A stretch of 64,000 bases of DNA from Entophlyctis helioformis (GCA_025526915.1 JAHLKH010000013.1:62001-126000), one strand, 5' to 3'; positions 13,028 through 28,893 are shown, counted from the stretch's first letter. Numbers and translations: made by a program. The notes: generated from the letters alone by a model not told the origin.

Positions 13028-16000
13028 ATGAACTCGTCGTCAGTTCCATATGCCGCATTCCCACATGGCACAGCCATCTTTCGCCTGGCCAAGAAGGAGG
13101 ACTACGCGCAGTTCTCGGACTCTTTTCTCGTCGCAGCTCGAGCCATCAGTGGCGAGGATTTCCTTGTCAAGCCTCTCGGAAGTGCCAACTCAACCAATCC
13201 GAACGAGATCCCCGAGACATCGGCGAACACTATCATCCATGACAAGCTGCGAAACTACCTCTCCCTCTCGGTCAACCCCAAACTGTTTGGCGACATCATT
13301 CTCGACATGAACTCGCACGTCAAGCCGATGTATCAAGCATGGATTGACCTCAAGGAAGCCTGCGTGACGATCCACGACCACATTGCAGCCCAGGAGCATT
13401 ACCAATCCGTCAGCTACACAACGGAACTCGGAATCGCCCATTTTTACTCGGAGATGGAGCACGCCCGGCGCAAGCTACATGCCGCCCAGATCGTCTACCA
13501 AGATCCGGTCTGGTGCACCATGGTCGTCAGCAAGATCACCGCTTCCAGAATCACAGCATGGGGTCAAGTCCTAGCCATCGCTCCGACCCAAGTCTCTCTC
13601 CTGCGGAACTTCCTCGAGAACGCGGAAAGAGTCATGATGGCGTCCGGCTCCCTGCCAAGAGTTGGCGCCGCGTCGTCCAGTGGAGCAGTTGCCTTCGCCG
13701 CCGTCGCTTCCACCGGCCAAGCATCGCCTCTGTCCGACCCCGTCTACGATCAGATCATCAGTCGCTTTGAGGACGGCAATCCGGTGATTCACTGCAAGTC
13801 ATGCCACAAGCTCGGTTCGCATTTCTCCAAGGACTGCAGAAGTGGCGCCGCACCAGACACCAGGAACAGTCCACGCGCCAGAGGCAATTCGAGGCCCTAC
13901 ACTCGCTCTCAGAGTCGCCAACACGGCAATCGCCAGGGGAACGTCAACGTCATGGTCGATCACAGCTTTGCCGTATCCGACAGCTCTCGCAGTCATTCGT
14001 CGGAACTCATCGCGGACACTGGTGCAACGTCGCACATTGTCTGTCGCAAGGAATGGCTCCATGATCTGACTCCAGTCCCGGCCGGTACCTCGCGCCACAT
14101 CACCTCATTTGACGGCACCACCATTCCAGTCTCGCACACCGGTTCTCTGATCCTCGAGTGCACCATCGATAACGGCACCCAAGTCGTCAAGCTGTCCGAC
14201 GTCCTTCTCTGTCCATCTGCACGATTCAATCTGGTCTCAGTCAACAAGCTCATTGCCAGCGGTTGTAGCGCCTCCATCGACGCCTCCGCGTTCAAGATCA
14301 CGTGCAAGGATGTTGACATCATCAAGGCCAAGACAGAAGGCCATCTCAACGTCATCGAGTGCACGGTTGTTCCATTCTCCAAGGGGTCGACTGCCCTGGC
14401 GACCGTCGCACGTGCCAAGCCACACGCGTCCGCATCAATCGAGACTCTGCACGCCCGTCTCTGCCACTTTCATCTCGACGGCATCCGGCGTCTGTCAGCC
14501 TCTGAGCCCGCCGTTCATCTTCCTTCCAACGCCGGCGGACTGTCATGCTTCTCGTGCTCTCTCGGCAAGGCACCACGTCTCCCTTTCCCGCAGAAGTCGT
14601 CATCCAAGACCACCAAAGTCAACGAGCTGCTCCATGTTGATCTCGGCGGTCCAGAGCCAGTCACATCAAAGGGCGGCGCGCGCTTCTACATGCTCGCCAT
14701 TGATGACTTCTCGCGTTTCACGACTCTCGTTCCACTCGCGCACAAGTCGGACGTGTCGACCGCCCTGCCCAAGCTCATCAAGGCAGCGGAGGTGCTTCAC
14801 GAATGCCCAGTCAAGCGCGTCCGATCCGACCTCGGTGGCGAGTTCCAGTCAAACAACCTCAAGGAGTTTTACGCCTCGGTTGGCATCCACCAAGAGAACA
14901 CCGTTGGCTACTCGCCCCAGCAAAACGGCGTCGTTGAGCGCAAGAACCGCACTGTCTTTGACGCGGTGCGCACGATCCTGATCGACTCTGGCCTGCCTCC
15001 ATCGCTCTGGGCCGAGATCGCCCGCACGGTCGTGACTGTGCAGAACCTACTGCCTCACTCATCTCTCAACGGCCGCGTCCCGTTCAACCTCTACCACGGC
15101 CGCTCGCCCAACTACGATCGTCTTCGCGCCATCGGCTGTCTTGCCCACGCCACGATCATTGACGGCTCCAACAACAAGCTCCAGCCTCGCGCCATGGAAT
15201 GTGTCATGCTCGGCTACGCTGACAATGCCAAGGGCTATCGTCTCTACTCGCTCAAGGACCACGCAGTCGTCATTTCTCGCGATGTCCGGTTCCACGAGCA
15301 CGTCTTCCCGCTCAGACCCAACAGCGCAGTCGTCGTTCCTACCGATCCGCGTCAGTCTTCATCGCCCATCGCAGCTCCCTCTGCCTCAAGCCCCGCTGCA
15401 TCGGCCGAGGAGGGGGTAGTATCTGACACGGTCGATTCCTCGGTCGACTCCGACTCCTCTGACGATCCCACGATCCGAGACAACTCGCCTGAGCACGATC
15501 TCTCTGCATCCGAGGACGGCTCGTCTGACGGCAATGACTCCGACTCTGGCCATCCCATCTCGTCGTTCATGCAACTCGCCACATCCGCGGCTCAAGCGGT
15601 TGGCCTCTCAAGTGCACAGCGCTCTGCCCGTTCTACTCGCAACCCGAAGGCCGTCTACAACGAGAAGGAGATGGCCGATCAGGCATGGAGACGCGACAAG
15701 TCAGTGAACATCGCAGTCACAAGCGATTTCGCGTTCACCGTCACCATGGACGACTGCGACGATCCTCTGCCCGACTATCCAATGGTTGGCAACGAGCCCG
15801 AGACGTACGCTGAGGCCATGGCCCGCCCTGATGCCGCCAAGTGGGAAGCCGCAATGCGCGCGGAACTCGACTCTCTTAGCGCGCACCACACCTACAACAT
15901 CGTCCCTCGTCCTCACGGCGCCAAAGTCATTGGCCTTCGCTGGGTATTCCGCTACAAGAAGCAGGCAGACGGCTCGATCCTTTACAAGGCCCGTCTTGTC

Positions 16001-17335
16001 GCTCAGGGGTACTCCCAGACGCTCGGCATCGATTACAACGAGACATTTGCTCCAGTCTTACGCTTTGTCTCGCTGCGCGTCCTCCTCACTCATGCGGCCA
16101 TTCACGATCTCGAAGTGCACCAGATGGACGTCGTCACCGCGTTTCTGAACGGCCTTCTCGAGGAAACTGTCTACACTCGTCAGGCACCCGGCTTTGCAAC
16201 CGGTGATCCCTCGGCTGTCTACCATCTCAACAAAGCGCTGTACGGCCTCAAGCAGAGTCCTCGCGCGTTCTTCAAGGTGCTCAGCAGCCACTTGCTCTCG
16301 ATCGGCTTCGCCGCCTGCAAGTCCGACCCATGCGTCTTCGTCAGGAACGCCAAGTCGCTCATCTTTGTGACCGTCTACGTCGACGACCTGCTGATCATCT
16401 CCAAGTCGAAGGATGAGATTGCCAACGTCAAGCGCGACCTCGCCAGCAAGTTTCAGATGAAGGACCTCGGCGAGATCGATCTCCTGCTCGGCATTCGCAT
16501 CACAAGAGACCGCGCGGCTTGCACGATCTTCCTCAGTCAAGAGCACTACCTGCGGAACGTTCTCGAGCGCTTTGACATGTCGAACTGCAAGGGCATGACC
16601 AACCCAATCAATCCCTCGGCCCAAGCTCTTGTCGTAAGCACTGACGCGTCAAGTCCAAGCGTCCCTTATCGCGAGGCCGTCGGTTCACTCATGTACGCCA
16701 TGGTCGCCACTCGCCCGGATCTCGCTGCTGCCGTTGGTCTCGTCGCTCGTCACATGTCCAACTTTGACATGAGCCACTGGAACGCCGTCTCGCACATCCT
16801 CAAGTACGTCAAGACGACGGTCGACTTCAAGCTGACACTCGGCGGTTCCTCGCACTCAAGCTCGACCATTCAAGCTTACTGCGACGCCGACTGGGCTGGC
16901 GACATTGACACTCGACGCTCTACGTCCGGCTACGCCATCTTCTACAACAACTCGTGCGTCTCATGGCGATCATCCAAGCAAAAGGTCGTCGCCACCTCCA
17001 CCGCTGAGGCCGAGTTCATGGCCGCCTGTCTCGCCACTCAAGAACTCGCCTACGTCAGTCAGCTGCTCGCCGAGATCAAGAGTCCTGCTGCTCAGCCCAT
17101 CACGCTTCACTGCGACTCGCAAGCCGCCATTCAGCAGATCAACAATCCCGGCAGTAACCACGGCGCCTCCAAGCACGTCGACATCAAGTACCACTACGTC
17201 AAGGACATGGTCGCCAAGGGTCTGATCAAGATGGCCTACGTCCGCACCGACAATCAGGTCGCCGACATCTTCACCAAGTGCGTCAAGACGCCCGCGTTCA
17301 TCAGTCTTCGCGAGCATCTGCGCCTCAAGGACTGA
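13028..17335 (+). CDS. Ty1/copia Gag-Pol polyprotein
   Basis: One frame of about 1435 residues carries the whole retrotransposition machinery. Gag occupies about residues 1-300 and has a zinc knuckle near residue 256 (CKSC...H...C) with five rather than four residues before the His. Protease has its active site as ADTGATSH near residue 330. A GAG-pre-integrase zinc-binding region lies at about 470-525. The integrase core at about 537-710 shows D, D and E with 35 residues between the last two (VRSDLGGEF to NGVVERKNR). Reverse transcriptase carries YVDDLLI near 1115, and RNase H spans about 1284-1400 (CDADWAGD, STAEAEFMA). There is no frameshift or internal stop, so Gag and Pol would be made as one precursor. 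I chose the ATG at 13028 over 12548 because Gag-like sequence begins there. Confidence 0.95.
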   Translation: MNSSSVPYAAFPHGTAIFRLAKKEDYAQFSDSFLVAARAISGEDFLVKPLGSANSTNPNEIPETSANTIIHDKLRNYLSLSVNPKLFGDIILDMNSHVKPMYQAWIDLKEACVTIHDHIAAQEHYQSVSYTTELGIAHFYSEMEHARRKLHAAQIVYQDPVWCTMVVSKITASRITAWGQVLAIAPTQVSLLRNFLENAERVMMASGSLPRVGAASSSGAVAFAAVASTGQASPLSDPVYDQIISRFEDGNPVIHCKSCHKLGSHFSKDCRSGAAPDTRNSPRARGNSRPYTRSQSRQHGNRQGNVNVMVDHSFAVSDSSRSHSSELIADTGATSHIVCRKEWLHDLTPVPAGTSRHITSFDGTTIPVSHTGSLILECTIDNGTQVVKLSDVLLCPSARFNLVSVNKLIASGCSASIDASAFKITCKDVDIIKAKTEGHLNVIECTVVPFSKGSTALATVARAKPHASASIETLHARLCHFHLDGIRRLSASEPAVHLPSNAGGLSCFSCSLGKAPRLPFPQKSSSKTTKVNELLHVDLGGPEPVTSKGGARFYMLAIDDFSRFTTLVPLAHKSDVSTALPKLIKAAEVLHECPVKRVRSDLGGEFQSNNLKEFYASVGIHQENTVGYSPQQNGVVERKNRTVFDAVRTILIDSGLPPSLWAEIARTVVTVQNLLPHSSLNGRVPFNLYHGRSPNYDRLRAIGCLAHATIIDGSNNKLQPRAMECVMLGYADNAKGYRLYSLKDHAVVISRDVRFHEHVFPLRPNSAVVVPTDPRQSSSPIAAPSASSPAASAEEGVVSDTVDSSVDSDSSDDPTIRDNSPEHDLSASEDGSSDGNDSDSGHPISSFMQLATSAAQAVGLSSAQRSARSTRNPKAVYNEKEMADQAWRRDKSVNIAVTSDFAFTVTMDDCDDPLPDYPMVGNEPETYAEAMARPDAAKWEAAMRAELDSLSAHHTYNIVPRPHGAKVIGLRWVFRYKKQADGSILYKARLVAQGYSQTLGIDYNETFAPVLRFVSLRVLLTHAAIHDLEVHQMDVVTAFLNGLLEETVYTRQAPGFATGDPSAVYHLNKALYGLKQSPRAFFKVLSSHLLSIGFAACKSDPCVFVRNAKSLIFVTVYVDDLLIISKSKDEIANVKRDLASKFQMKDLGEIDLLLGIRITRDRAACTIFLSQEHYLRNVLERFDMSNCKGMTNPINPSAQALVVSTDASSPSVPYREAVGSLMYAMVATRPDLAAAVGLVARHMSNFDMSHWNAVSHILKYVKTTVDFKLTLGGSSHSSSTIQAYCDADWAGDIDTRRSTSGYAIFYNNSCVSWRSSKQKVVATSTAEAEFMAACLATQELAYVSQLLAEIKSPAAQPITLHCDSQAAIQQINNPGSNHGASKHVDIKYHYVKDMVAKGLIKMAYVRTDNQVADIFTKCVKTPAFISLREHLRLKD

Positions 17336-17346
17336 CGACCACGTTC

Positions 17347-17355
17347 GAGGGGGGG
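17347..17355 (+). other. polypurine tract of the retrotransposon
   Basis: An uninterrupted purine run (GAGGGGGGG) abuts the TG of the 3' LTR. This is where a plus-strand primer is made. Confidence 0.85.
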
Positions 17356-17817
17356 TGTTGGACGACGCGTCATTTCTGGTTCATATGACGGGCGGACAAG
17401 CCAGTTTCGCCGCACGCGCATTACTCATGCAGAGGCGTACTTTCACGTGCACCAGTCAAGAAACCACCATCACACACTCTCCACTCTCCATCGCACACTC
17501 TCAATCCACTGGTCCTCGATCCTCCACACACACACCAATCACTCTCCCACATGCAGCACGTTCACCTGCATGCTCTCTTCCCTCTCTCTGATTCGCCCAT
17601 CCTACCACTCTGTGTCTCCATGTGACTCTCTCACTTTTCTTTGCTGCTCGGCTATAAAAGCTGGCAGTTCTAGCTCTACTCTCAATAACATCCCAACCGT
17701 CACATTTCAATCTTCAACTCATTGAATCTCGCTTCTCTCGTCGTCTCTCAAGCAGATCACCCACTTCCCGAGCTCCTGGTTCCTGGATCAGCAACCCGTA
17801 CGTACCTACCTTTGACA
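17356..17817 (+). repeat. 3' LTR
   Basis: 462 bp matching the 5' LTR. Its TATAAAA box is at 17653-17659. No ATG lies between this box and the ATG of ABCC-C at 17857, so a transcript started in this LTR would have the transporter's own in-frame ATG as its first start codon. Confidence 0.96.
17653..17659 (+). promoter_or_regulatory. TATA box of the 3' LTR, possible promoter for ABCC-C
   Basis: TATAAAA about 200 bp upstream of the ABCC-C ATG and in the same orientation. Solo or 3' LTRs can drive flanking genes. Whether this one does is inference from position only. Confidence 0.6.
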
Positions 17818-17822
17818 CTGGC
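17818..17822. repeat. target-site duplication, right copy (CTGGC)
   Basis: It matches 11915-11919. The next base resumes the interrupted ABCC-C reading frame. Confidence 0.93.
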
Positions 17823-17856
17823 TGGCCGCCCACCGACCATCGTGCTCAAGGCGAGC

Positions 17857-22320
<4,464 letters not shown>

Positions 22321-22583
22321 TACTACAAGGCCTACACTCGCCCCTCCTTGCCTCTGCTCTTCTTGGACATTGCAATGAATCTCCCCTAAACAGCCCAGCC
22401 AGCCCTCTGTCCATCGCGCATCCCAGATCAGCGCAACCCAAACTGTGCCAACTCCGACTCAACGCATCTGGATCGCCGTCGGTTCAAAGTCCCGATGATT
22501 GCCGATGCCGTTGAAAATCTTCGCGGTTGAGCCCGGCAGGTTGCCTTTGCCGCCAACAACGCCTGCTCGACAACGTCAACGGC

Positions 22584-25500
22584 ATGAAGCAGGACATCAG
22601 CGAGACGCTGGTCTACAAGGACAGCTCTGTCGATCAGCCGTCGGCAGCTGCAACGGCGCCGCCCAAGAACGGCTTCTTCAGCCGCAGCCCAGCACCGTCG
22701 TCCGCCGATGAATGCCCCGAGGAGACCGCCAACATCTTCTCGCAGCTTACTTGGTCTTGGGTCAATCCCATCATCAGCACTGGCTGGAAGCGGCCGCTTG
22801 AGGCTACTGACCTGTGGAAGCTGCCCGCCCGATACCGCACCGAGGTTCTTTCCAACCGCATCGAGGCTGCGTGGGCCACCGAGTTTGCCAAGCATCCCGA
22901 GGCACACTGGAGCGCCAAGATCGGTGCACGCTCGGCTGGCACGGCCGTGAATGCCGAAGGCGCGACCAAGGCAGATCTTGCCGATGACGCCAAAGGCGGC
23001 AAAGGCGGCAAAGAAGGCGTTCCCGGCGAGATCCTCAAGGCAGCGCTCCTGCGCATGCTGCTGAGAGATGTGATTCCCATCGGCCTCATCAAGCTTGCGG
23101 GCGATGCATGCACCATGTCTGCACCGTTCGTCATCAAGGCCATTGTCAACTTTGTCGTCGACTCCAAGCGTGCCATCTCCAACGGCACCGAGCTGCCGTC
23201 GCTGTACATTGGGTATGCATGGCACTTCCGGACCTTCGCATCTCTCCTTCATGATGCACGCCTGCCCGTCCACTCACACGGCTTGAACAGATTCGGCTAT
23301 GCGATCCTGATCTTCATGCTGCAGTTTGGTGGCGCTCTCTCGCAGAACCTGTACTTCTACAACGGCATCAACACGGGTGTTGCCACTCGAGTCGCACTGG
23401 CCAGTCTCATCTACCGCAAGTCGACTCGCCTGTCTGCTGCTGCGCGCCAAGAGTTCAACGCCGGCAAGGTCACCAACATCGTGTCGACCGATGTGCATCG
23501 CTTTGAGCGATTCATCCTGTTCCTGCCAACCTTCTTCACGTCGCTGCTGCAGATCCTCGTCATCACTATCCTGTTGATCATCCAGATCGGGTACGGTTTG
23601 GTCGGCATTGTTGATGGCATCATGACATGCAACTGACTGCCCGTCAAGACCTGCCGCTCTTGCTGGCATTGCCCTTCTCGCTCTCTTTGCACCGCTACAG
23701 AGCTACATCTGGAAGCTTCTCACTGCGATCCGCGGCAAGCTGGCGCCACTTACCGATGCACGTGTGCGAACCACCCAAGAGGTCCTCCAGGGCATCCGCC
23801 TTATCAAGTATTTCACTTGGGAGCAGCCGTTCCTCGACATCATCGAAGCCATCCGCAAGAAGGAGATCTCGCTTGTGTTCAAACGCGGGTAAGCTATCAT
23901 CTCGATCGGCAAGTAACGCGATGGATGTCCAAGGCTGGCATTGACCTATGAACAGGTTGATCACGGCGTTCACCCTGACTTTCGCCTTCTCGATCCCCAA
24001 CGTCGCGGCCGCTGTGTCGTTCATCATCTTTGGTCTATACAATTCTCTCGAGCCCGGCCGCACGTTCGCTGCGCTCGCCTGGTTTGCGCAGCTTCCGCTG
24101 CCTCTGTGGTTTCTGCCGCAGGTCATTACCGGCTACGCAGACATCAAGATCGGTTTAGTGCGCATCCAAGAGCTGCTCGTTGCACCCGAGATTGATGCCC
24201 GACCCGAGGTGGACGAAGACGCTGAGTACGGCGTCAAGGTTGATAACGGCGAGTTCGTGTGGGACTCAATGCCTCCAAAAGACAGCAAGCCAGCCCAAAT
24301 TGGTAAGTGGCGAGCTAATGTTTGTTCTCACGTTACGTGGGTCATATGGCTGACACCTGCAGATGTTGAACGTTCAGATGACAAGCCAAAGGACGCTGGA
24401 TGGACACTGCGCAACATCAACCTCACGATCCCGCGCGGCAAGCTGGTCGCTGTTGTCGGCACGGTCGGCTCTGGCAAGTCGTCGCTGCTCAACGCGCTCA
24501 TTGGCGAGATGAAGCGTGTGTCTGGCACCGTCTCGTTCTCTGGCTCGCTCGGATACGCTCCCCAGCAGGCATGGATCCAGAACGCATCCGTCAAGGACAA
24601 CATCCTGTTTGGTCTGCCGTACGACGAAGCACGCTACCTGGCCACCATCCGCGACTGTGCACTCGAGAAGGACCTCGAGATCCTTCCCGACGGCGACCTG
24701 ACGCAGATTGGCGAGCGCGGCATCAACCTGTCTGGCGGCCAGAAGCAGCGCATCAACATTGCGCGTCTCGTGTACTTCAACAGCCAGATTGCGCTGCTCG
24801 ACGATCCTCTGTCTGCCGTTGATGGTGAGTGGCGTGTGCCGTGACTGGTGGCTGGTGGCTGGCTGTGGCATGCATGCTGTGACACTCACACTCTCTCTCA
24901 CCCTTGCAGCACACGTCGGTCGCTACCTGTTTGACAACTGTCTGCAGGGTGCACTCGCTGGCAAGACACGCATCCTTGTCACGCACCAGCTGCACTTCCT
25001 GCCGCGTGTCGACTACGTGGTTGTGATGAAGGACGGCGAGGTGGCTGAGCAAGGCACGTACGCCGAGCTCATGACGGCCGACGGCGAGTTTGCCACTCTG
25101 ATGCGCAGCTACGGCGGCGTTGACGAGGCCGACGAGAACGACGAGGAAGCCGACAGCGGCAGCGAGGCGGCTGTCAAGACGGATGCGCCAGCTGTGGACA
25201 AGAAGGCTGTTGTCAAGGCCGATGACGATTCCAGCAAGGGCGAGAAGAAGGAGGCACGCGAGCTCATGAAGACTGAGGAGCGCGCAACGGGAACGGTCAA
25301 GGGCGGCGTCTGGCTCGCGTACTTCAACGCTTCTGGCGGCATGCCTTTCCTGGCAGGCCTCATCTTCACAATCATGCTTTCGCAGGGATCGCTGACGGCC
25401 AACGATCTGTGGCTTGTGCTGTGGACCAACCGAAGCATCCATGGCTTCTCGCAGTCGCAGTACGTTGGAATCTACGGCCTGATGGCGTTCCTCGCCGGCA

Positions 25501-27032
25501 CGATGGGATTCGTGTTCAGCTTCTATCTGGTGTACTTTGGTTCCAAGGCCGGCCAGCGTCTGCATGAGGCAGCAGCACGTCGCGTCGTTCGTGCACCGAC
25601 CGCCTTCTTTGACACGACGCCGCTCGGCCGCATCATCAACCGCTTCTCCAAGGACCAGGACACAATTGATAACGCACTCATTGAGTCGTTCCGAATGTTC
25701 CTTCAGAATCTGTCGTCCATTCTTTCGGTGATTGGTCTCATTATGGTGTCCACTCCATACTTTGTGGTGCCGTTCGTCCCGGTCTTGGGCCTCTACTACA
25801 TCATCCAACTCTACTACCGTGAATCTTCGCGTGAGCTCAAGCGTCTCGAATCGATTGCCCGGTCGCCGCTGTATGCCCACATCGGCGAGACACTCAACGG
25901 TATCGCCACCATTCGCGCATACGGTGAGCAGGGACGTTTTGTTACGCAAAACTACAAGCTTCTCGATGGCAATGTCGCGCCGTTCTTCCTTCTGTTTGGT
26001 GCTGCAAGATGGATGGCTATTCGATTCGAGACTCTGAGCTCCCTCCTCGTTCTGGCTGCTGCCATCTTTGGCGTTGTTTCGCGCGAGAACTCCAGCTTTA
26101 CAGCCGCGCTCTTTGGTCTGTCGCTGTCCTCGGCCTTGCAGATGACGGGTAACTTGAACAGATGTATGCGAATGTTCACCGAGACCGAGGTGAACATGAA
26201 CGCCGTTGAGCGTGTCAACTACTACGCTCACGAGCTGGAAGTCGAGCCGCCTGCCATCACGGACGTGCGTCCGCCGACTGGCTGGCCCGCGACTGGCGCC
26301 ATCGAGTTCAAGGACGTGTCGATGCGATACGCGCCAGACCTGCCGCTCGTGCTCAAGACCGTGTCGTTCACCATCCGCGACAAGGAGAAGATTGGTGTCG
26401 TTGGCCGCACAGGCTCGGGCAAGTCGTCGCTCATGCAGGTGCTGTTCCGCATGGTCGAGCCAGCTGGCGGCGACATTGTTGTCGACGGCCTCAAGACGAC
26501 GGATCTCGGTCTGCAGGATCTGCGGTCGGGTCTCGGCATCATCCCGCAGGACCCCGTGCTGTTCTCGGGCACGTTCCGCCGCAACCTGGACCCGTTCGGC
26601 CAGCACACGGATGCCGAGCTGTGGGACGCACTCGAGCGTGCCAACATCAAGACCAAGGTGGCCGAGTCGGACGGCGGTCTGGACGGCGAGGTGCAGGAGA
26701 ACGGCGAGAACCTGTCGGTCGGCCAGCGCCAGCTGCTGTGTCTTGCACGCGCGATGCTCAAGCGGCCGCGCATCCTGATCATGGACGAGGCGACGGCCAA
26801 TGTCGACTACGAGACCGACGCCATCATCCAAAAGTGTCTGCGCGAGGAGTTTGCCGACTCGACGGTGCTCACGATTGCACACCGGCTCAACACGATCATG
26901 GACTACGACCGCGTCATGGTGCTGTCTGCCGGCGAGATTGTCGAGTTTGACTCGCCGCAGCAGCTCATGGCCAACGAGGCCGGCGTGTTCACAAGCATGG
27001 TGCATGGTACAGGCAAAAAGCAGTCACCGTGA
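22584..27032 (+). CDS. ABCC full transporter D, intact
   Basis: Exons are about 22584-23212, 23291-23590, 23649-23888, 23956-24302, 24363-24824 and 24910-27032, for 1366 residues with no frame break. The third exon appears to use an AAG acceptor (CGTCAAG at 23641-23648). The start at 22584 is the first in-frame ATG; no other ATG lies upstream in frame. The membrane domains are clearly different from A-C (for example IHGFSQSQYVGIYGLMAF in TMD2), while NBD1 and NBD2 are nearly the same DNA as in C. The gene ends seven bases before an AATAAA that is also the edge of the large inverted repeat. Confidence 0.92.
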
Positions 27033-27038
27033 TCTTCC

Positions 27039-27044
27039 AATAAA
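27039..27044 (+). terminator. poly(A) signal after ABCC-D
   Basis: AATAAA lies seven bases after the stop codon. It is also the first sequence shared by the two arms of the inverted repeat. In the right arm the same hexamer overlaps the stop codon of the helicase gene. Confidence 0.6.
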
Positions 27045-27145
27045 GACGCTGATAGCCTGAGATGCACCCCTGGGCGACATCCATGGCTTCGATAGACACA
27101 CGGTCACGTGACCTGCCGAGATTGTTGCAAAAGGAAAGCAAAAAG

Positions 27146-27227
27146 TGAGCGAAGTGGGATTCGAACCCACGTCTCTTGCGAGACCGCGACCTGAACACGG
27201 CGCCTTAGACCACTCGGCCATCCGCCC
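27146..27227 (-). tRNA. tRNA-Leu (anticodon CAG)
   Basis: An 82-nt class II tRNA read on the minus strand. It has a GGGCGGA acceptor strand pairing with TTCGCTC, a D arm with GGCCGAGTGGTC, and an anticodon stem CCGTG/CGCGG around the loop TTCAGGT. The variable arm is TCTC-GCAA-GAGA and the T arm GTGGG-TTCGAAT-CCCAC. A run of five T follows it on its own strand as Pol III terminator. No intron. A matching copy lies at 37315-37396. Confidence 0.95.
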
Positions 27228-27366
27228 ACTTATGGCTTCTTCTCTGGTTTTGACATTATATTTCAGATGTGTGCATACTGCCTGTGATTGCTTTCGTTGC
27301 GTGTTGGATGAACGCGTCGAGTGGATCTTGTCCTGACAGCCACAAAGCAAGCAGGCCGCTGTGACA

Positions 27367-28893
27367 ATGCAGACGCAGCGACAGATGACAGACAACGAAG
27401 AGCATGTGCCCCGTATGCAGAGTCAGCTGCAGAGCACAGCCGAGCAGCCGGCTGTGGTCGAGCAGGTCGTTGGAGTGAGCAGCAGCCAAGCTGTCAAGCC
27501 AGGGCAGACAGGACTGCCACGACAGCCAGCAGCAGCAACGACTGCACAGTCAGGTGTGCCTCGCTATGTAGTGCCGCCAGCGACCGGCAGCCTTGCGTTT
27601 GGCAGCAGCCACTGGGACGGCAAGCCTGCCGAGATCCACGCCATGATCCTCAAGCACGCCGGCCCGCTCACTCGCTTCCTGTGCGGCCTACTCCGCGACA
27701 CGGACACACTCGGCCAAGCGACAAAGCGAGCAGTGTGGATCGATGCGTTCAAGACGGACTGGCAGGGCGATCTGGCGCTGCTGCCTGACGCCAACCTGAC
27801 GGCCGACAACGGACTGTTACTTGCACACTCTCGCTCCATGTACGACCGTCTGTGCAAGCGGTTTCCTCGTTACACGGAGGTCTCCTATGCAAGCTCAGAC
27901 GCAGACAAGAACAACCACTATGACGGCTCGTTTGCTGTCACTCGCTTTGACAGCCACCGGCTGCTTCTCATTCCCATGCGGCACGGCTGGTTCGACCTGG
28001 TGGACTTTACTCATCCGATCACACTCACTCGCATGGCCGTCCGCTTTGGATGTCTTGACCTGCTGAAGCATCTTGACGACAAGTACAACACGCTCCAAGA
28101 ATGGATGGCGAAACACGATCCGGCAAGCGAGTTCTGGCACCACGCAATGGATCAGGCTGCGAGCAATGGACATCTCGGTGTGGTGCAGTACATGTTTGGT
28201 CTCGGTGTGAGTGGATGCACGACATCAGCAATGGACTGGGCGGCCAAAAACGGACATCTCGATGTTGTGCAGTGGCTGCATGCCAACAGGACGGAAGGAT
28301 GCACAGTATGGGCAGTCAATGGCGCAGCTGGCAATGGATATCTCAATATTGTGCAATGGCTCCACGATAAACGGATGGAAGGATGCACGACTGCTGCAAT
28401 GGATGGCTCTGCACGTAATGGCCATCTGCATGTCGTCAAGTGGCTGCATGCCAACAGGACGGAAGGATGCACGAGGAGGGCGATTGTCTATGCTGCGCAT
28501 TACGGCCGCCTTGATATGGTGCAATGGCTACACGAGACTCGCGGCTTGGAGTGTACGTCACGCACGTTGGAAATCGCCATTCGTGAGGGCCACTTGGACA
28601 TCGTCAAGTACATGCACTCCAAGGGTGTCTGCACATCAAACTACGCTGTTGAAACGGCGGCCAGGTTCTGCAATATCGAGATGGTGCGGCAATTGTTGGA
28701 TTGTGGCTACGCGGTTGGACTCGGAGCACTCTACCGCGCCAAGAAAGCCGCCGTCGCCGATATCCTCCTTGGCAGCCTCACACTTGACCAGGCACAGGCG
28801 CTGCTTATCCAAGCAGAGCAAGGAAACTGCACCAAGCTCACCATTGAGAGACTCGAGTCAACCATCAAAAGACTGCAAGCGTCAAGCAAGTGA
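27367..28893 (+). CDS. ankyrin-repeat protein, long form
   Basis: One exon encodes 508 residues. The N-terminal 100 residues are Gln-rich and low in complexity. A middle region of about 150 residues is not recognised. From about residue 210 there are seven or more degenerate ankyrin repeats of about 33 residues with the pattern GHLDVVQWLHANRTEGCT, a style that is abundant in chytrid and some protist genomes. It should be a protein-binding scaffold; no enzyme domain is seen. The first 394 residues and the 220 bp upstream are duplicated in inverted orientation at 35995-37503. The gene is divergent from the tRNA-Leu at 27146. Confidence 0.85.
   Translation: MQTQRQMTDNEEHVPRMQSQLQSTAEQPAVVEQVVGVSSSQAVKPGQTGLPRQPAAATTAQSGVPRYVVPPATGSLAFGSSHWDGKPAEIHAMILKHAGPLTRFLCGLLRDTDTLGQATKRAVWIDAFKTDWQGDLALLPDANLTADNGLLLAHSRSMYDRLCKRFPRYTEVSYASSDADKNNHYDGSFAVTRFDSHRLLLIPMRHGWFDLVDFTHPITLTRMAVRFGCLDLLKHLDDKYNTLQEWMAKHDPASEFWHHAMDQAASNGHLGVVQYMFGLGVSGCTTSAMDWAAKNGHLDVVQWLHANRTEGCTVWAVNGAAGNGYLNIVQWLHDKRMEGCTTAAMDGSARNGHLHVVKWLHANRTEGCTRRAIVYAAHYGRLDMVQWLHETRGLECTSRTLEIAIREGHLDIVKYMHSKGVCTSNYAVETAARFCNIEMVRQLLDCGYAVGLGALYRAKKAAVADILLGSLTLDQAQALLIQAEQGNCTKLTIERLESTIKRLQASSK

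Larger units (their letters stand above)
11920..17817 (+). mobile_element. complete Ty1/copia LTR retrotransposon, 5898 bp
   Basis: The element has two 462-bp LTRs that look identical, beginning TGTTGG and ending TTTGACA. It has a candidate primer-binding site after the 5' LTR, one uninterrupted gag-pol frame in the order protease, integrase, reverse transcriptase, RNase H (the copia order), and a G-rich polypurine tract touching the 3' LTR. It is flanked by CTGGC duplications. No inactivating change is visible, so it looks recently inserted and potentially active. It lies in the same orientation as the ABCC genes, at the 5' end of ABCC-C. Confidence 0.97.
27039..28547 (+). repeat. left arm of a 1509-bp inverted repeat
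   Basis: Positions x and 64542-x are complementary between this arm and 35995-37503. The only difference noticed is one base (28442 versus 36100). The arm includes a tRNA-Leu(CAG) and most of an ankyrin gene. The spacer between the arms is about 7.4 kb. Confidence 0.95.

Noticed and set aside
24777..27005. 742-codon open frame on the minus strand across ABCC-D
   Set aside because: It is antisense to a well-conserved transporter, and similar antisense frames lie across A-C. High GC at third codon positions keeps the opposite strand open. The translation has no domain and is rich in His, Arg and Leu as expected for a shadow.
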